Source of the DNA: Paenibacillus sp. FSL H8-0332
GTDB taxonomy: Bacteria; Bacillota; Bacilli; Paenibacillales; Paenibacillaceae
Assembly: GCF_037963835.1 (NCBI RefSeq)
Contig: NZ_CP150145.1
Coordinates: 4,898,001-4,962,000, forward strand
Direction: 5' to 3'
DNA length: 64,000 nt
Shown: positions 51,718-61,260 of the stretch, one piece after another
Layout of the letters: every line of letters starts with the position of its first letter
Position numbering within the stretch: the first letter of the stretch is position 1
Made by a program: the position numbers and the translations under genes
Notes under the pieces: generated by a model
Databases searched by the model: none
What the model saw: the letters and a program-made list of their open reading frames with translations, nothing else
Told to the model about the DNA's origin: nothing

Positions 51718-53175
51718 TCAGGTTAGACGGTGAACAGACCATATAACGCCTGGAGTTGCAGCACCTAGATTCACATCAAGCGCTACTCCAGCCGATTGAT
51801 AGACGAGGGTGATCACATCATTTGCCGCAAGTTCTACTTCTCCCGCCAAGGTGACAGTACCGCTTCTAAGGAGTGTTCTAAGGGTTAACGTTCCTGTAAC
51901 AGCCACATCCAGTACCGGTAATAATCCGGTGACCAGATCAGTAGCTGGAGTTGGTGTAGTTCTTCGGACCACTAATGAAGGATTCACATCTGCACCTAAT
52001 GCAGCAGGGATAGCTGCAGTAAAGGCAAAGTTGACAGTAGCCTCAATAGAATATCTACCCGCCTCTGGAACGGTATATTGACCCAAAACAGCATCAAATG
52101 CTGCATTGCCGTAATAAGGTGCCGTCTCTTCCCAACCTCCAACTGTGGCCGTGGTGCCTGTCACCAAGGTTGGCAGAAATACTGAGAATCCTTCAGTTGC
52201 CAAGATTGGACCTGTCATGCCCGTAGCTCCGGTAGCTCCAGTTTCCCCTGTAAGACCAGTTACTCCTGTAAGACCAGTTACTCCTGTAAGGCCGGTAACT
52301 CCTGTAAGGCCGGTAACTCCTGTGGCTCCCGTTTCCCCTGCTCCTGTAGCTCCTGTTAAGCCAGTCACTCCTGTAGCTCCTGTGTTTCCCGTGGCTCCGG
52401 TTTCCCCTGCTCCTGTAGCTCCGGTTAAGCCTGTCACTCCTGTGACTCCTGTAGCTCCTGTGACTCCCGGGTCTCCTCCCCCTGGGCCCGTTGGTCCTGT
52501 TCCACCTGTAGCTCCCGTGGCTCCGGTTTCTCCTGCTCCTGTAGCTCCTGTAGCTCCTGTTGCCCCAGTAGCTCCCGGGTCTCCTCCCCCTGGGCCCGTT
52601 GGTCCTGTTGCCCCAGTAGCTCCCGGATCTCCTCCCCCCGGGCCCGTTGGTCCTGTTACTCCTGTAGCTCCTGTAGCTCCCGGATCTCCTGCCCCCGGTC
52701 CTGTCGGCCCTGTTGGTCCTGCTGGTCCTGGCTGTCCATTTAATCCTGGAGACCCGGCCGGTCCTGTCGGTCCCGTCGGACCTGTCCCCCCTCCGGCCCC
52801 GCCGCCGGAATTCTCTCTAAGCAATTCTTCTGCTACCAGCCGGTGTGCTGTTACCAGTTGACCCGACCCGTTCTTGCCCCACACTGAGATTTGTACAGAA
52901 TCAATCAGATTAGCTGAACTCGGCGATGTAATAAATATGAATTCAAAAGCATTCAAGTCAGCATAATAATTCTTCGTAATGACTTGATTCGCTGCAACAT
53001 GGAGTAATTCACTTACGTACATCACTCTTATGCCGCCGTTCAGCTGATAACCCTGAATTGTTAAGGAGTATGCCGAGTCTGCGCTGCGGTTATCAATCTT
53101 AACGGTAACCTGTTGGGTCGGTCTCACCCCGTTGACCAGATTGTTCTCAATAGGTCCTGTTGATAAAAAGGCCAT
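51718..53175 (-). CDS. Collagen-like protein, MAFLSTGP N-terminal type (C)
   Basis: A 485-residue paralog of the 9229 and 15995 genes. The shared N-terminal domain spans 1-125; a collagen tract spans about 127-330, with GDPGAT and GAGETGAT patterns and GVTGLT repeats at the end; a distinct C-terminal beta-sandwich spans about 331-485 (FLPTLVTGTTATVGGWEE, YTVPEAGRYSIEATVNFAF, IWSVHRLT), which looks most like a C1q/BclA-type head. No signal peptide. The ATG has GGAAGTGA upstream, as in the paralogs. Its upstream block is copy C. Neighbouring genes encode glycan enzymes. Confidence 0.9.
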   Translation of the reverse strand: MAFLSTGPIENNLVNGVRPTQQVTVKIDNRSADSAYSLTIQGYQLNGGIRVMYVSELLHVAANQVITKNYYADLNAFEFIFITSPSSANLIDSVQISVWGKNGSGQLVTAHRLVAEELLRENSGGGAGGGTGPTGPTGPAGSPGLNGQPGPAGPTGPTGPGAGDPGATGATGVTGPTGPGGGDPGATGATGPTGPGGGDPGATGATGATGATGAGETGATGATGGTGPTGPGGGDPGVTGATGVTGVTGLTGATGAGETGATGNTGATGVTGLTGATGAGETGATGVTGLTGVTGLTGVTGLTGVTGLTGETGATGATGMTGPILATEGFSVFLPTLVTGTTATVGGWEETAPYYGNAAFDAVLGQYTVPEAGRYSIEATVNFAFTAAIPAALGADVNPSLVVRRTTPTPATDLVTGLLPVLDVAVTGTLTLRTLLRSGTVTLAGEVELAANDVITLVYQSAGVALDVNLGAATPGVIWSVHRLT

Positions 53176-53278
53176 TATGTGATCACTTCCTGACAGATTT
53201 AGATTTCATTCCAGTATGCGCCAGGATTAGTGCGGTATCGGCAGATGAACTTTCCCCCTTCAGGCCTCCGCATTCATT

Positions 53279-53340
53279 CAGCAGCATACTTAATGATTAA
53301 TATAGTAGTATTCAAGCTTACAGGTTTGGTGTGGACTTCG
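53279..53340 (-). promoter_or_regulatory. Conserved upstream block, copy C
   Basis: On the minus strand AAGTCCACACCAAACC, GAATACTACTATATTAATC and ATTAAGTATGCTG match copies A and B. Here about 70 nt of extra leader separate the block from the GGAATGAAAT...AGGAAGTGA segment shared next to the start codon. Confidence 0.7.
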
Positions 53341-53438
53341 TGGATGGACTCCCTAGAACGGGCTTCATCTCCCTTCACCAAATCTCCTCTGCTCTGTGTA
53401 TGCCACTATATGCATCAAGTCCGGAAGTTGTTCTTGTA

Positions 53439-55208
53439 TTACGTTGGAATGTCTTCCTCATCCAGAAGGCCGATGCACATGATTTGTCTCAGCTCTTCCC
53501 TGTCCAAATAGGGATACATATCCTCAATCGGCCGGTTCACCACCAGCTTAGGATGGACATTCGTATCCTTATCCAGCTTCACTTCCAGAAATGCCGGTCC
53601 TTCCGTACTCAGGAACTGATCAAGCGGATGAGTATCAGCCATGGTAATCATATGATAGGCCGGAATTCTATAAGCACTAACAATATCCAAGAACGAAGGA
53701 TTGGGATTCACCGTCGATTGTTGTCTGCCTGCGAGATATAAATCCTGGAACTGTCTTACCATCCCTAGTGAGCTATTATTCATAACCACGATCTTAATGG
53801 GCAGATTCAGCCGGACCACCGTGTCCAGCTCCTGTATATTAAGCTGGAACCCCCCGTCTCCTGCAATCACAAGCGTCTCCTCTCCTGAGGCCAGACAGGC
53901 ACCGATGGCAGCAGGCAAGGCGAAGCCCATAGCCCCCATTCCGCCGGAATTCAACAGCCTTTGATTCGCGGACAGTCTGAAGGATTGCGATGCCCACATC
54001 TGATGCTGTCCTACATCCAGACATATCGCATGGAACTGCTCAGCTCTGGAGGATAACAGGCTCATGAACCGGTTCGGTTCAATCTCATCAGCCTGCGGAG
54101 TGAAGGAATAGGTGGGATATTGTGCCTTGAGCCGTGTAATATACGCTAGCCATGCTGTAATGTCCGGCTTGATATACCCGGTTAGGGAAGTATTCATCCG
54201 CTCCAGAAAAATATCCAGACGGGAGTGAATAGCCAGGCTTACGCCAACCTTACAGTTAAGCTCATTAGGATCAATATCCACGTGAATCTTGTCAGCACCG
54301 CGCCCGAAGGTATCCGGTCTGGTTCCAGTCTGTCTGCTATCCAGCCTTGAGCCGAGGATTAGCAGCAAGTCACAATTCGCCAGGATCAGATTGCTATAGC
54401 GGTTGCCGTATGACCCGATCAGACCGGAGTATTGCGGATGGTCATGCGGGAGGGCATCCACCCCCATCAGGGAGGTAACCACAGGGATTCCCGTAAGATC
54501 AGTGAACCGGGTTAATGCCGCCGCTGAGTTACCGGCCCTCACTCCGCCGCCAGCCAGAATCAGCGGCCTCTTGGCTGCCCTAAGCCGCGTCAAGACATCT
54601 GCAGCGACGGCGTCACTTATGTCCCCGGCATCTTGCATAAGTAGCCGGTACTCTTCGCTATCGTTGAAGCTGGGTAACCCGTCTGGCTCTACATCTGCCC
54701 GCTGAAGATTCATCGGAAGATCTAACAGCACCGGACCGGGCCGGCCGCTCTGCGCCAGCGCCACAGCCTTTTCCAGCTCATATCTGATCTGATCCGGCTC
54801 CGTCACCATAACTGCATATTTGGTTAACGGCTTCGCTACACTGACAATATCTGTTTCTTGGAACCCAATCTGCCTTACCGGAGTATCGAATTTGTACTCA
54901 TACGTATTCACTTGTCCGGTGATGAACAAGCAAGGGACGGAGTCGAAATAACAACTCCCTATACCGGTCAGCAGATTCAAGGCCCCCGGCCCGCTCGTAG
55001 CCATCGCCACACCAAGCTTCCCATTCATTCTGGCATAAGCTTCTGCCGCGAAGGCGCCTGCTTGTTCATGACGCACAGAGACGCACTCGATGTCCTCCCT
55101 AACCGAGATGGAGTCAAGTAAATGGACAATTGCCCCGCCGATGAACTCGAAGACATGCGAGACACCTTGCTGCTTGAGATAATCAATGACATAATCGGAT
55201 ACCTTCAA
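53439..55208 (-). CDS. Thiamine-diphosphate-dependent, acetolactate-synthase-like enzyme
   Basis: 589 residues. The three-domain POX/ALS fold is evident: N-terminal pyrimidine domain with the catalytic Glu in VRHEQAGAFAAEAYAR (about 50), central domain about 195-320, and C-terminal diphosphate domain with GDGGFQLNIQELDTVV and NN (MNNSSLGM). It is not a convincing IlvB, as no ilvN or ilvC is near. It sits between rmlA and glycan genes, like the TPP enzymes YerE and relatives that add a two-carbon acetyl branch to a nucleotide keto-sugar. Start TTG after AGGAGGGAG. It follows rmlA by 24 nt. Confidence 0.85.
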   Translation of the reverse strand: MKVSDYVIDYLKQQGVSHVFEFIGGAIVHLLDSISVREDIECVSVRHEQAGAFAAEAYARMNGKLGVAMATSGPGALNLLTGIGSCYFDSVPCLFITGQVNTYEYKFDTPVRQIGFQETDIVSVAKPLTKYAVMVTEPDQIRYELEKAVALAQSGRPGPVLLDLPMNLQRADVEPDGLPSFNDSEEYRLLMQDAGDISDAVAADVLTRLRAAKRPLILAGGGVRAGNSAAALTRFTDLTGIPVVTSLMGVDALPHDHPQYSGLIGSYGNRYSNLILANCDLLLILGSRLDSRQTGTRPDTFGRGADKIHVDIDPNELNCKVGVSLAIHSRLDIFLERMNTSLTGYIKPDITAWLAYITRLKAQYPTYSFTPQADEIEPNRFMSLLSSRAEQFHAICLDVGQHQMWASQSFRLSANQRLLNSGGMGAMGFALPAAIGACLASGEETLVIAGDGGFQLNIQELDTVVRLNLPIKIVVMNNSSLGMVRQFQDLYLAGRQQSTVNPNPSFLDIVSAYRIPAYHMITMADTHPLDQFLSTEGPAFLEVKLDKDTNVHPKLVVNRPIEDMYPYLDREELRQIMCIGLLDEEDIPT

Positions 55209-55232
55209 TGTATGCTCCCTCCTTCATATATC

Positions 55233-56117
55233 TTATCCGCCCGCAACAAGAGATTCTTCCGCTATGCTGGACAAGTATTGTCCGTAGGCCAGCTTACGCA
55301 GCGGCCGGGCCAGCTCCAGCAGTTGCTCTCTGGTGATGTAGCCTTTATTGAAGGCAATCTCTTCGATGCAGGCCACGTAGAGCCCTTGCCGCTTCTGAAT
55401 GGTCTCGACCAGATTGGCTGCCTCCAGCAGGGAATCCGGCGTCCCGGTATCGAGCCAGGCCATCCCCCGGCCGAACAGCTCCACGTTCAGTTGCCCCCTG
55501 CTTAGATATTCCTGGTTGACATCCGTAATCTCAATCTCACCTCTCCGGGAGGGCTTAATCTGCCTGGCGATCTCCACAACCTGCTGGTCATAGAAGTACA
55601 AGCCCGGTACTGCATAATGGGAGCGGGGATACAGCGGCTTCTCTTCCAGTGCAACCGCCTTTCCTGTGTTATCGAATTCCACAACACCGTAGGCGGAAGG
55701 GTCTTGTACCCGGCATCCGAAGATCGTAGCACCTTCCCCCCGCCGGACAACCCTCTCCAGAATGGAGCTGAAGCTCTGTCCATAGAAGATGTTATCACCC
55801 AGAATCATGCATACATGATCCGTGCCGATGAACTCTTCCCCGATCAGGAACGCCTCGGCAAGCCCGCGGGGCTGCTCCTGCACTGCATATTGACAGGATA
55901 GTCCGAGCTGTTCGCCGCTCCCCAAAAGATCCTGAAATAGCCGGATGTCCCTTCCGGTGGAGATAACCAGAATCTCCCGGATACCTGCCAGCATCAGGAC
56001 AGACAGCGGATAATAGATCATCGGCTTGTCATACACCGGCAGAATCTGCTTGGAGATCGATTTCGTCAGCGGATGCAGTCTCGTTCCCGAGCCACCCGCC
56101 AGAATGATGCCTTTCAT
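55233..56117 (-). CDS. rmlA: Glucose-1-phosphate thymidylyltransferase
   Basis: A 294-residue nucleotidyltransferase: GGSGTRLHPLTKSISKQILP at the start, YYPLSVLMLAGIREILVIST, LGDNIFYG and EKPLYPRSHYAVPGLYFYD. It makes dTDP-glucose, the entry point to dTDP-rhamnose and other deoxy sugars. The frame is open to 56159; the ATG at 56117 (MKGIILAGG) fits the family and has GGGAG about 9 nt upstream. rmlB, rmlC and rmlD are not in this window. First gene of the rmlA-TPP enzyme pair. Confidence 0.93.
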   Translation of the reverse strand: MKGIILAGGSGTRLHPLTKSISKQILPVYDKPMIYYPLSVLMLAGIREILVISTGRDIRLFQDLLGSGEQLGLSCQYAVQEQPRGLAEAFLIGEEFIGTDHVCMILGDNIFYGQSFSSILERVVRRGEGATIFGCRVQDPSAYGVVEFDNTGKAVALEEKPLYPRSHYAVPGLYFYDQQVVEIARQIKPSRRGEIEITDVNQEYLSRGQLNVELFGRGMAWLDTGTPDSLLEAANLVETIQKRQGLYVACIEEIAFNKGYITREQLLELARPLRKLAYGQYLSSIAEESLVAGG

Positions 56118-56173
56118 CCGTCCACGCTCCCAGTTCTTATCATTTCTACCCTTATCCACTTGTTATAGAGTTG

Positions 56174-56217
56174 AAGATCAACACCCTGGTTTCTGGAACC
56201 GGAAGGGTTGATCTTCA
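56174..56217 (-). terminator. Hairpin after the collagen-propeller gene
   Basis: GAAGATCAAC pairs with GTTGATCTTC, with an inner GGTT/AACC stem. The tail is poor in T. A similar hairpin follows the paralogous gene at 61191-61229. Confidence 0.65.
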
Positions 56218-56247
56218 TTAACATTATTAAATCACTGTGCTATGCTT

Positions 56248-58599
56248 CTATTTGCTCTGTGTCTTGTATCGCCCGTTAGAAAGACTGTAAAATACCGCTG
56301 AAATATCAATGTTATCTGGATTATAATTAATAGTTCGGACCGAGAAATCCGCTATGCTAATTAAATAAAAGGTATTAAATCCCATAAAAACTAAATATTT
56401 GCTATCACTAGTAAAATTCGCAAAACCTATTAAGACATCATTCAAAGTTGTCGATGGAATCTGCTGTATCATCTGATCGCTGGTCGAGATCAGTCTAATC
56501 TGAAAAGACCCAGGAGGTGTTCCCAGTACACATATCCATCGTTCATCCGGTGACATAATGATCGAATACGAACTGAAGGGACCCGGCAAACTGTTTGTTA
56601 AGTTACCCTGTCTGTCGAAAATGCTAACATTCATCGGGATAAAGGCATTCTGATTTTCAGGAAAGCCATTGTCCAGGATATAGGTTTCGCCGGATTTTAG
56701 CTGCCGAATCCCCCATGTGCTGTTATTACTGTTCGATGGCTTTAAGCCGGTATTACTGAAATTCCCAATCTCTGCGTAGATGTAGAAAGTGTTTCTCATG
56801 GCCGGGGTCATCCGCACTTCCATACTATCAGATGTAACCACTAGCGGATTGGATAAAGCCGGCGTTTGTAACAACGCAACCGGATAAGCTCCGAATATAT
56901 CCTCGGTAGTCTCCCCCGTTCCAATCTCATACGCATGAACCTGATTTCCGAGGGTGAAGAAAAAAGCGTACCGGCTGTCAGGAGAAACTGCTGAGTACTT
57001 CACAGAGGAGGTCATGGAGAGAATATTAATAGGACTCCCATTGGACAGATTAAAGACAATCGTCTGCGAAGTGTTAGTGGATATAAATAGATAGCGCTGA
57101 TCAGGTGTCAACAGCAGATCAACTACAGATGCGTCCAGGTTTAAAACCATGGTCCAATCGACGGCACGGGACTGAATATTGAACCGGTACAATTTATCTT
57201 GTAGCCCATAGTAAATGTATTTGCTGTCCGCTGAGGCGGCAAAAGTCGCTATCCCTGCGTCAAAATTGATACTAGGATCCACGGGAATATACTGTACGGT
57301 ACCCGATTGAGCCTCCACGACACAAACCCCACCATTAAACAGAAAGTAAGCCGTTGCCTCGCTGACAACATAAGGTGTCCCGCTGCCCATTACCTCTGCC
57401 GCCAGATACCGGTTCTCCATGATCAGCGAGAGGGCACTCGGTATACTAAAGTCGATTTGCACTTGAACAGAATAGACTCCCGGTCCGGCTTCGGGGATAT
57501 GCGTCAGGCTGAACGGGAATTGTACACTGGCTCTTTTGCCGGGATCAGCTTCACCGCTGCCGTAGCCTTGGACGATGGACCGGAATTCAAATGAGCGGAT
57601 CACTGCATTATTGTAGAGAACATTGATTGAAAGAGGAATTCGAACAGCTTCTGCCAGCGGGAGATAGGAGACGCGGAGCTCCCCTTGCAGTTGTACGCGT
57701 TGTCCGGCCTTCGTCTGCAATGTATCCAGGGTAAGAACCGTTTGTAGCTCAGAGGTCAATACCTGTGAATCAGCACGATATTGATATAAGGGAGAGGGCA
57801 CGGATTCTCCTGTCGATCCGGTTGCGCCGGTAGAACCTGCCGGTCCCGTCGGGCCTTTGCTGCCGGTCCCTGTCGGTCCCAGTGCGCCCCGCAGACCTTC
57901 CGCTCCTTGTAAGCCTGGTGATCCTTTGACACTATACCCTGTAGTCCCTGTTACGGCTATTCCGGTTGCACCGGCAGGGCCAATTCCGGTGAGCCCTGTC
58001 ATCCCGGTCGGACCAGTCGGGCCGTAGCCTGCTGGGCCTGTGAAACTTGCGGGAAGCCCCGGTTCGCCTGTATCTCCTGTCGGACCGGTCGCTCCGTATC
58101 CTGTTGCCCCTGTCACGCCCTTGTTGCCGTAATCACCGCCGCCGCCTCTCGTACCTTGGGTGCCCGTCGTTCCAGTCGGGCCGGTCGGACCGGTATGCCC
58201 AGTGGCGGCTCTAACGGCATGAACAGCAGCTATCCCTGCTACGGCTCTGCCTATAGATGGATCGGCCTTGACGTTAATGTAGCTGACGACCCGGGCCCGT
58301 ATAGTGTACGCATACGTTCCCGGATTCGCCGAATGATTGACCGTAACTTGTAAGGTTCTGGCAGTCTCTTCCGTTCCGGTATGGGACAGCGTGACCAGTT
58401 GAGTCTGCAGCACACTTCCAGAGAGCATCGTCAACAGTTCAATCCGCAGCAAGGATGGACCGGAAGACACTGCCTGGAAGACAACAGGAATCTGGAACGT
58501 TACATGCGCCTGAGGCTGCACTGCAACTATGTCAAGGGTCTCCGCCAGGTGAATAGCCGGTCCCGGTGTTCCCAGGGGAAGAGTGGTTAGATTCGACAT
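56248..58599 (-). CDS. Collagen-like protein with C-terminal beta-propeller (copy 2)
   Basis: 783 residues. About 1-133 is an N-terminal beta domain (MSNLTTLPLGTPGPAIHLAE). About 134-268 is collagen with irregular, Pro- and Gly-rich triplets and few DNA-level repeats. About 270-410 is a beta-sandwich (PFSLTHIPEAGPGVYSVQVQ). About 415-783 is a WD40/YVTN-like propeller (YLFISTNTSQTIVFNLSNG, SPDSRYAFFFTLGNQVHAYE). It ends in GRYKTQSK, the same as its paralog at 61261. ATG 58599 is preferred over GTG 58602. No signal peptide. It follows the 58631 gene by about 30 nt, so it is the last gene of an operon. Confidence 0.88.
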   Translation of the reverse strand: MSNLTTLPLGTPGPAIHLAETLDIVAVQPQAHVTFQIPVVFQAVSSGPSLLRIELLTMLSGSVLQTQLVTLSHTGTEETARTLQVTVNHSANPGTYAYTIRARVVSYINVKADPSIGRAVAGIAAVHAVRAATGHTGPTGPTGTTGTQGTRGGGGDYGNKGVTGATGYGATGPTGDTGEPGLPASFTGPAGYGPTGPTGMTGLTGIGPAGATGIAVTGTTGYSVKGSPGLQGAEGLRGALGPTGTGSKGPTGPAGSTGATGSTGESVPSPLYQYRADSQVLTSELQTVLTLDTLQTKAGQRVQLQGELRVSYLPLAEAVRIPLSINVLYNNAVIRSFEFRSIVQGYGSGEADPGKRASVQFPFSLTHIPEAGPGVYSVQVQIDFSIPSALSLIMENRYLAAEVMGSGTPYVVSEATAYFLFNGGVCVVEAQSGTVQYIPVDPSINFDAGIATFAASADSKYIYYGLQDKLYRFNIQSRAVDWTMVLNLDASVVDLLLTPDQRYLFISTNTSQTIVFNLSNGSPINILSMTSSVKYSAVSPDSRYAFFFTLGNQVHAYEIGTGETTEDIFGAYPVALLQTPALSNPLVVTSDSMEVRMTPAMRNTFYIYAEIGNFSNTGLKPSNSNNSTWGIRQLKSGETYILDNGFPENQNAFIPMNVSIFDRQGNLTNSLPGPFSSYSIIMSPDERWICVLGTPPGSFQIRLISTSDQMIQQIPSTTLNDVLIGFANFTSDSKYLVFMGFNTFYLISIADFSVRTINYNPDNIDISAVFYSLSNGRYKTQSK

Positions 58600-58630
58600 C
58601 ACTTCACCGCCTTTGATATTCTCTGCAACA

Positions 58631-59839
58631 TCAGATGCTGTCAGGTATTACCGTTGAAGATAAGGTGCTTTGATTAATATAGACATTCCCTTGGTCTTGT
58701 TGATCACCAACAACCAGTATTGATAACGATATAGTCGTTGCTGGGCCATCATACATAACGTAGATTGGTAAAACCTGTGCAGTTCGAAATAAATCCGTTT
58801 GTTTCTGCCAATAATCTGTATACAGATACAATGTGTTCTGGGCAGTATCCGTAAGTGTAATTGTCATTTCCAATCCATTATTCTCTATAATTGAGTTACT
58901 CCAATATTGGATTTCTACCATCCCCTCTATTTGGCAACGGCTGCCTCCAGGATCTACCGGGAGAGATGCAATCAATACATTTGTATTGAAATTCACCGTA
59001 ATAAAAGGACTGCTCCTTGTGTAAGTTAATATTGGAATATATGCATCACTTACTCCCGCTCCAGTTGGGCCTTGGGCACCTTCTGGTCCAGGTTCTCCCT
59101 GCTCACTGCCCTCTCCGGGCGGACCCGTGAAGCCTGTGGGCCCAGTTCCACCATCGGGCCCAGTCTCCCCTGTTATTCCAGGACCGGTGGCTCCGACGTC
59201 CCCCATACCTGTAACTCCTGTTGCTCCTGTGACTCCTATTCCGGTGGCTCCGGTGGCTCCGGTAGGTCCATTGAGTGCTCCTATATAGGCTGTTGCCCCT
59301 GTGGGTCCGGTAGGACCTGTCAGGCCGGTTGGGCCTGTATTCGAGGAGCCATCCTCTCCCATTCTCCCGTCGCCACCAGACAGACCGGTACGTCCGGTGA
59401 GGCCAGTGGGTCCTGTTGGGCCTGGAGGACCTATAGGACCGTTAAATATAACAGGCCCTGGTCCCGTCTGGACCAGAGGGGAGCCGACCCGAATATCCGA
59501 AGCGATGTTCTGATAATGCAGCAGTTTCATTCTCAGCTCGTATTGGTGAATACCTGCAGGCAGTTCATCGGTGAATCTGACGGTGGCTTCAGTCTGAACA
59601 AGGCCGGCTGCCAAGGCTGTTGATTCTATCGATACACCCCGCGTTTCAACAAGTGCATTAGCCCTCCATAGTTCAACATTTAAATGCAAATGATAATAAC
59701 CAGGGGACAGCATATCTAGAAGCATTGGAATCGACATCTGCACTTGCGCAGATGCATACGGCTGTTCCACATCCGTCCGGATATCCGTAAGCACAAGCTC
59801 ATTGCCGCTTTCAAGAGGAAGCGACGAATAGATGGCCAT
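58631..59839 (-). CDS. Collagen-like protein, beta-sandwich ends (module type 1)
   Basis: 402 residues: N-terminal beta domain about 1-125 (PLESGNELVLTDIRTD), an interrupted collagen tract about 126-265 (GPIGPPGPTGPTGLTGRTGL and an acidic GGDGRMGEDG), and a C-terminal beta-sandwich about 266-402 (GSRCQIEGMVEIQYW, TDTAQNTLYLYTDYW). The C-terminal domain is paralogous to the partial gene at the right edge. AAAGGAG precedes the ATG. No signal peptide. Second of three genes in the operon 61133-56248. Confidence 0.87.
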   Translation of the reverse strand: MAIYSSLPLESGNELVLTDIRTDVEQPYASAQVQMSIPMLLDMLSPGYYHLHLNVELWRANALVETRGVSIESTALAAGLVQTEATVRFTDELPAGIHQYELRMKLLHYQNIASDIRVGSPLVQTGPGPVIFNGPIGPPGPTGPTGLTGRTGLSGGDGRMGEDGSSNTGPTGLTGPTGPTGATAYIGALNGPTGATGATGIGVTGATGVTGMGDVGATGPGITGETGPDGGTGPTGFTGPPGEGSEQGEPGPEGAQGPTGAGVSDAYIPILTYTRSSPFITVNFNTNVLIASLPVDPGGSRCQIEGMVEIQYWSNSIIENNGLEMTITLTDTAQNTLYLYTDYWQKQTDLFRTAQVLPIYVMYDGPATTISLSILVVGDQQDQGNVYINQSTLSSTVIPDSI

Positions 59840-59900
59840 GTATATTCAACTCCTTTATTACTCAGATGCTGTTCTTTTGTACGATTCTTGAACAGATAGT

Positions 59901-61133
59901 TCAGTTCCCTCTTAGGAATACCTTCGCAGTTGCATTGAAGGATTCATAGCTGATAGTTGTGTTGGGAGTTATCGTACTAGCTGTAGCCGACAATGTGTAG
60001 CTGTGAAGGCCTAATGGCGGATTATCATCAATGGCGTAGAAGAACAGCGATTGTTCGGAAGGAATGGAATTAGCTGATGGATCATTCGAATAATTATAGA
60101 ACAACATCCAATTAAACAAAGCGCCTTCAGGAAGGTTGACTCCATCACGTTGTATCACATAAACAATATTATTGCTGTATTCGTAATCAGGGGGATTCCC
60201 GTAGCTGATCTGTAGAGTGCCAGCTACAACTACACATTGATCAGTCGAGGTAATCAGTACTGGCGGAAGTTGGCCTACAAGTTCACTCTCTTCTGGACTG
60301 CCCGACAGCAGAGCATCACTCACAACTACCGGCAATGCACGGCTGGGTCCGGTTACACCTGTGGGGCCAGTTGTCCCTGTTCTTCCGGTAAATCCTGAAC
60401 CAGGGCCTGTGTACCCGGTCTCCCCCCTTGCTCCAGTCGTTCCTGTCGGGCCCTGCAGTCCATATCCGGTCATACCCGTGGCTCCGATTCCTGTCATTCC
60501 GGTTGGACCGGCAGGTCCCACCCCGGTAGTTCCCGTAGGGCCCGTTGGTCCGGTTGCGCTTCCCGATCCGGTTGCCACAACCACGCCCGTAGCTCCAGTA
60601 GGTCCCTTAGGTCCCTTCGTTCCCATGATGCCAGGGCCGGTTGTACCGGTCGGACCGGTGCTCCCAGTCAGACCTTTAGGCCCCCGTGTACCACGTGGAC
60701 CTTGCGGACCCGTTGATCCGGTCGGACCGATATCATCCTCGTCAGCCGCGACTCCTTGTACAGAGACTGTAGGGAGACCTGCCAGCGGATTCGCCGCAAT
60801 ATTCTGTGAAGACAGAACCCGCAGCTCCACTTCAAAGGATTGCCCCCCTTGACCGAAGCTCCCTGTAATACTTGCATTCACATCCGCAATTAGCGCTTCC
60901 CCTGCGTTGCCGCTGCCGATATAAGGCTCGGTCAGAGTCTGAAGCATCGTTCCATCTTTCAGAACAGATAGCCCGATGATCAGATGATAGTTGCCGGACA
61001 ATGCCGGCTTGAACGATAGAGGCACACTGAAATTTATTTGGAAGGAGGGATGACTCTCTTCCAGCAATACCGGACTTCCCAGCCGGATTGCCGGTCCCGG
61101 ACTTCCCAGTTGCACCGGAATCAATGATGACAT
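59901..61133 (-). CDS. Collagen-like protein, beta-sandwich ends (middle gene)
   Basis: 410 residues: N-terminal domain about 1-128 (LIPVQLGSPGPAIRLGSPVL), related to that of the propeller paralogs; collagen about 129-275 (GSTGPQGPRGTRGPKGLTGS); C-terminal beta domain about 276-410 (QCVVVAGTLQISYGNPPDYE). The triplets include Lys and Arg, unlike the Thr-only tracts at 9-17 kb. No signal peptide. Probably first gene of the three-gene unit that ends at 56248. Confidence 0.86.
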   Translation of the reverse strand: MSSLIPVQLGSPGPAIRLGSPVLLEESHPSFQINFSVPLSFKPALSGNYHLIIGLSVLKDGTMLQTLTEPYIGSGNAGEALIADVNASITGSFGQGGQSFEVELRVLSSQNIAANPLAGLPTVSVQGVAADEDDIGPTGSTGPQGPRGTRGPKGLTGSTGPTGTTGPGIMGTKGPKGPTGATGVVVATGSGSATGPTGPTGTTGVGPAGPTGMTGIGATGMTGYGLQGPTGTTGARGETGYTGPGSGFTGRTGTTGPTGVTGPSRALPVVVSDALLSGSPEESELVGQLPPVLITSTDQCVVVAGTLQISYGNPPDYEYSNNIVYVIQRDGVNLPEGALFNWMLFYNYSNDPSANSIPSEQSLFFYAIDDNPPLGLHSYTLSATASTITPNTTISYESFNATAKVFLRGN

Positions 61134-61190
61134 GTGAACACAACCCTTCTATCCACTTTATAATTCACCTTGTCCATTTGGTGTAAAATG

Positions 61191-61229
61191 GATCAATCCC
61201 CACCGGTTCCCTAACCGTAGGGATTGATC
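61191..61229 (-). terminator. Hairpin after the first collagen-propeller gene
   Basis: GATCAATCCC pairs with GGGATTGATC, with an inner CGGTT/AACCG stem. It is the counterpart of 56174-56217, downstream of the paralogous gene. Confidence 0.65.
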
Positions 61230-61260
61230 TGAGCATTACTCGGGCAGCATGATCCACATT

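Noticed and set aside
53439..55208. Housekeeping acetolactate synthase (ilvB)
   Set aside because: No small subunit or ilvC is nearby, and the gene is paired with rmlA inside a glycan cluster. A sugar-modifying role fits better, though the exact reaction is unproven.
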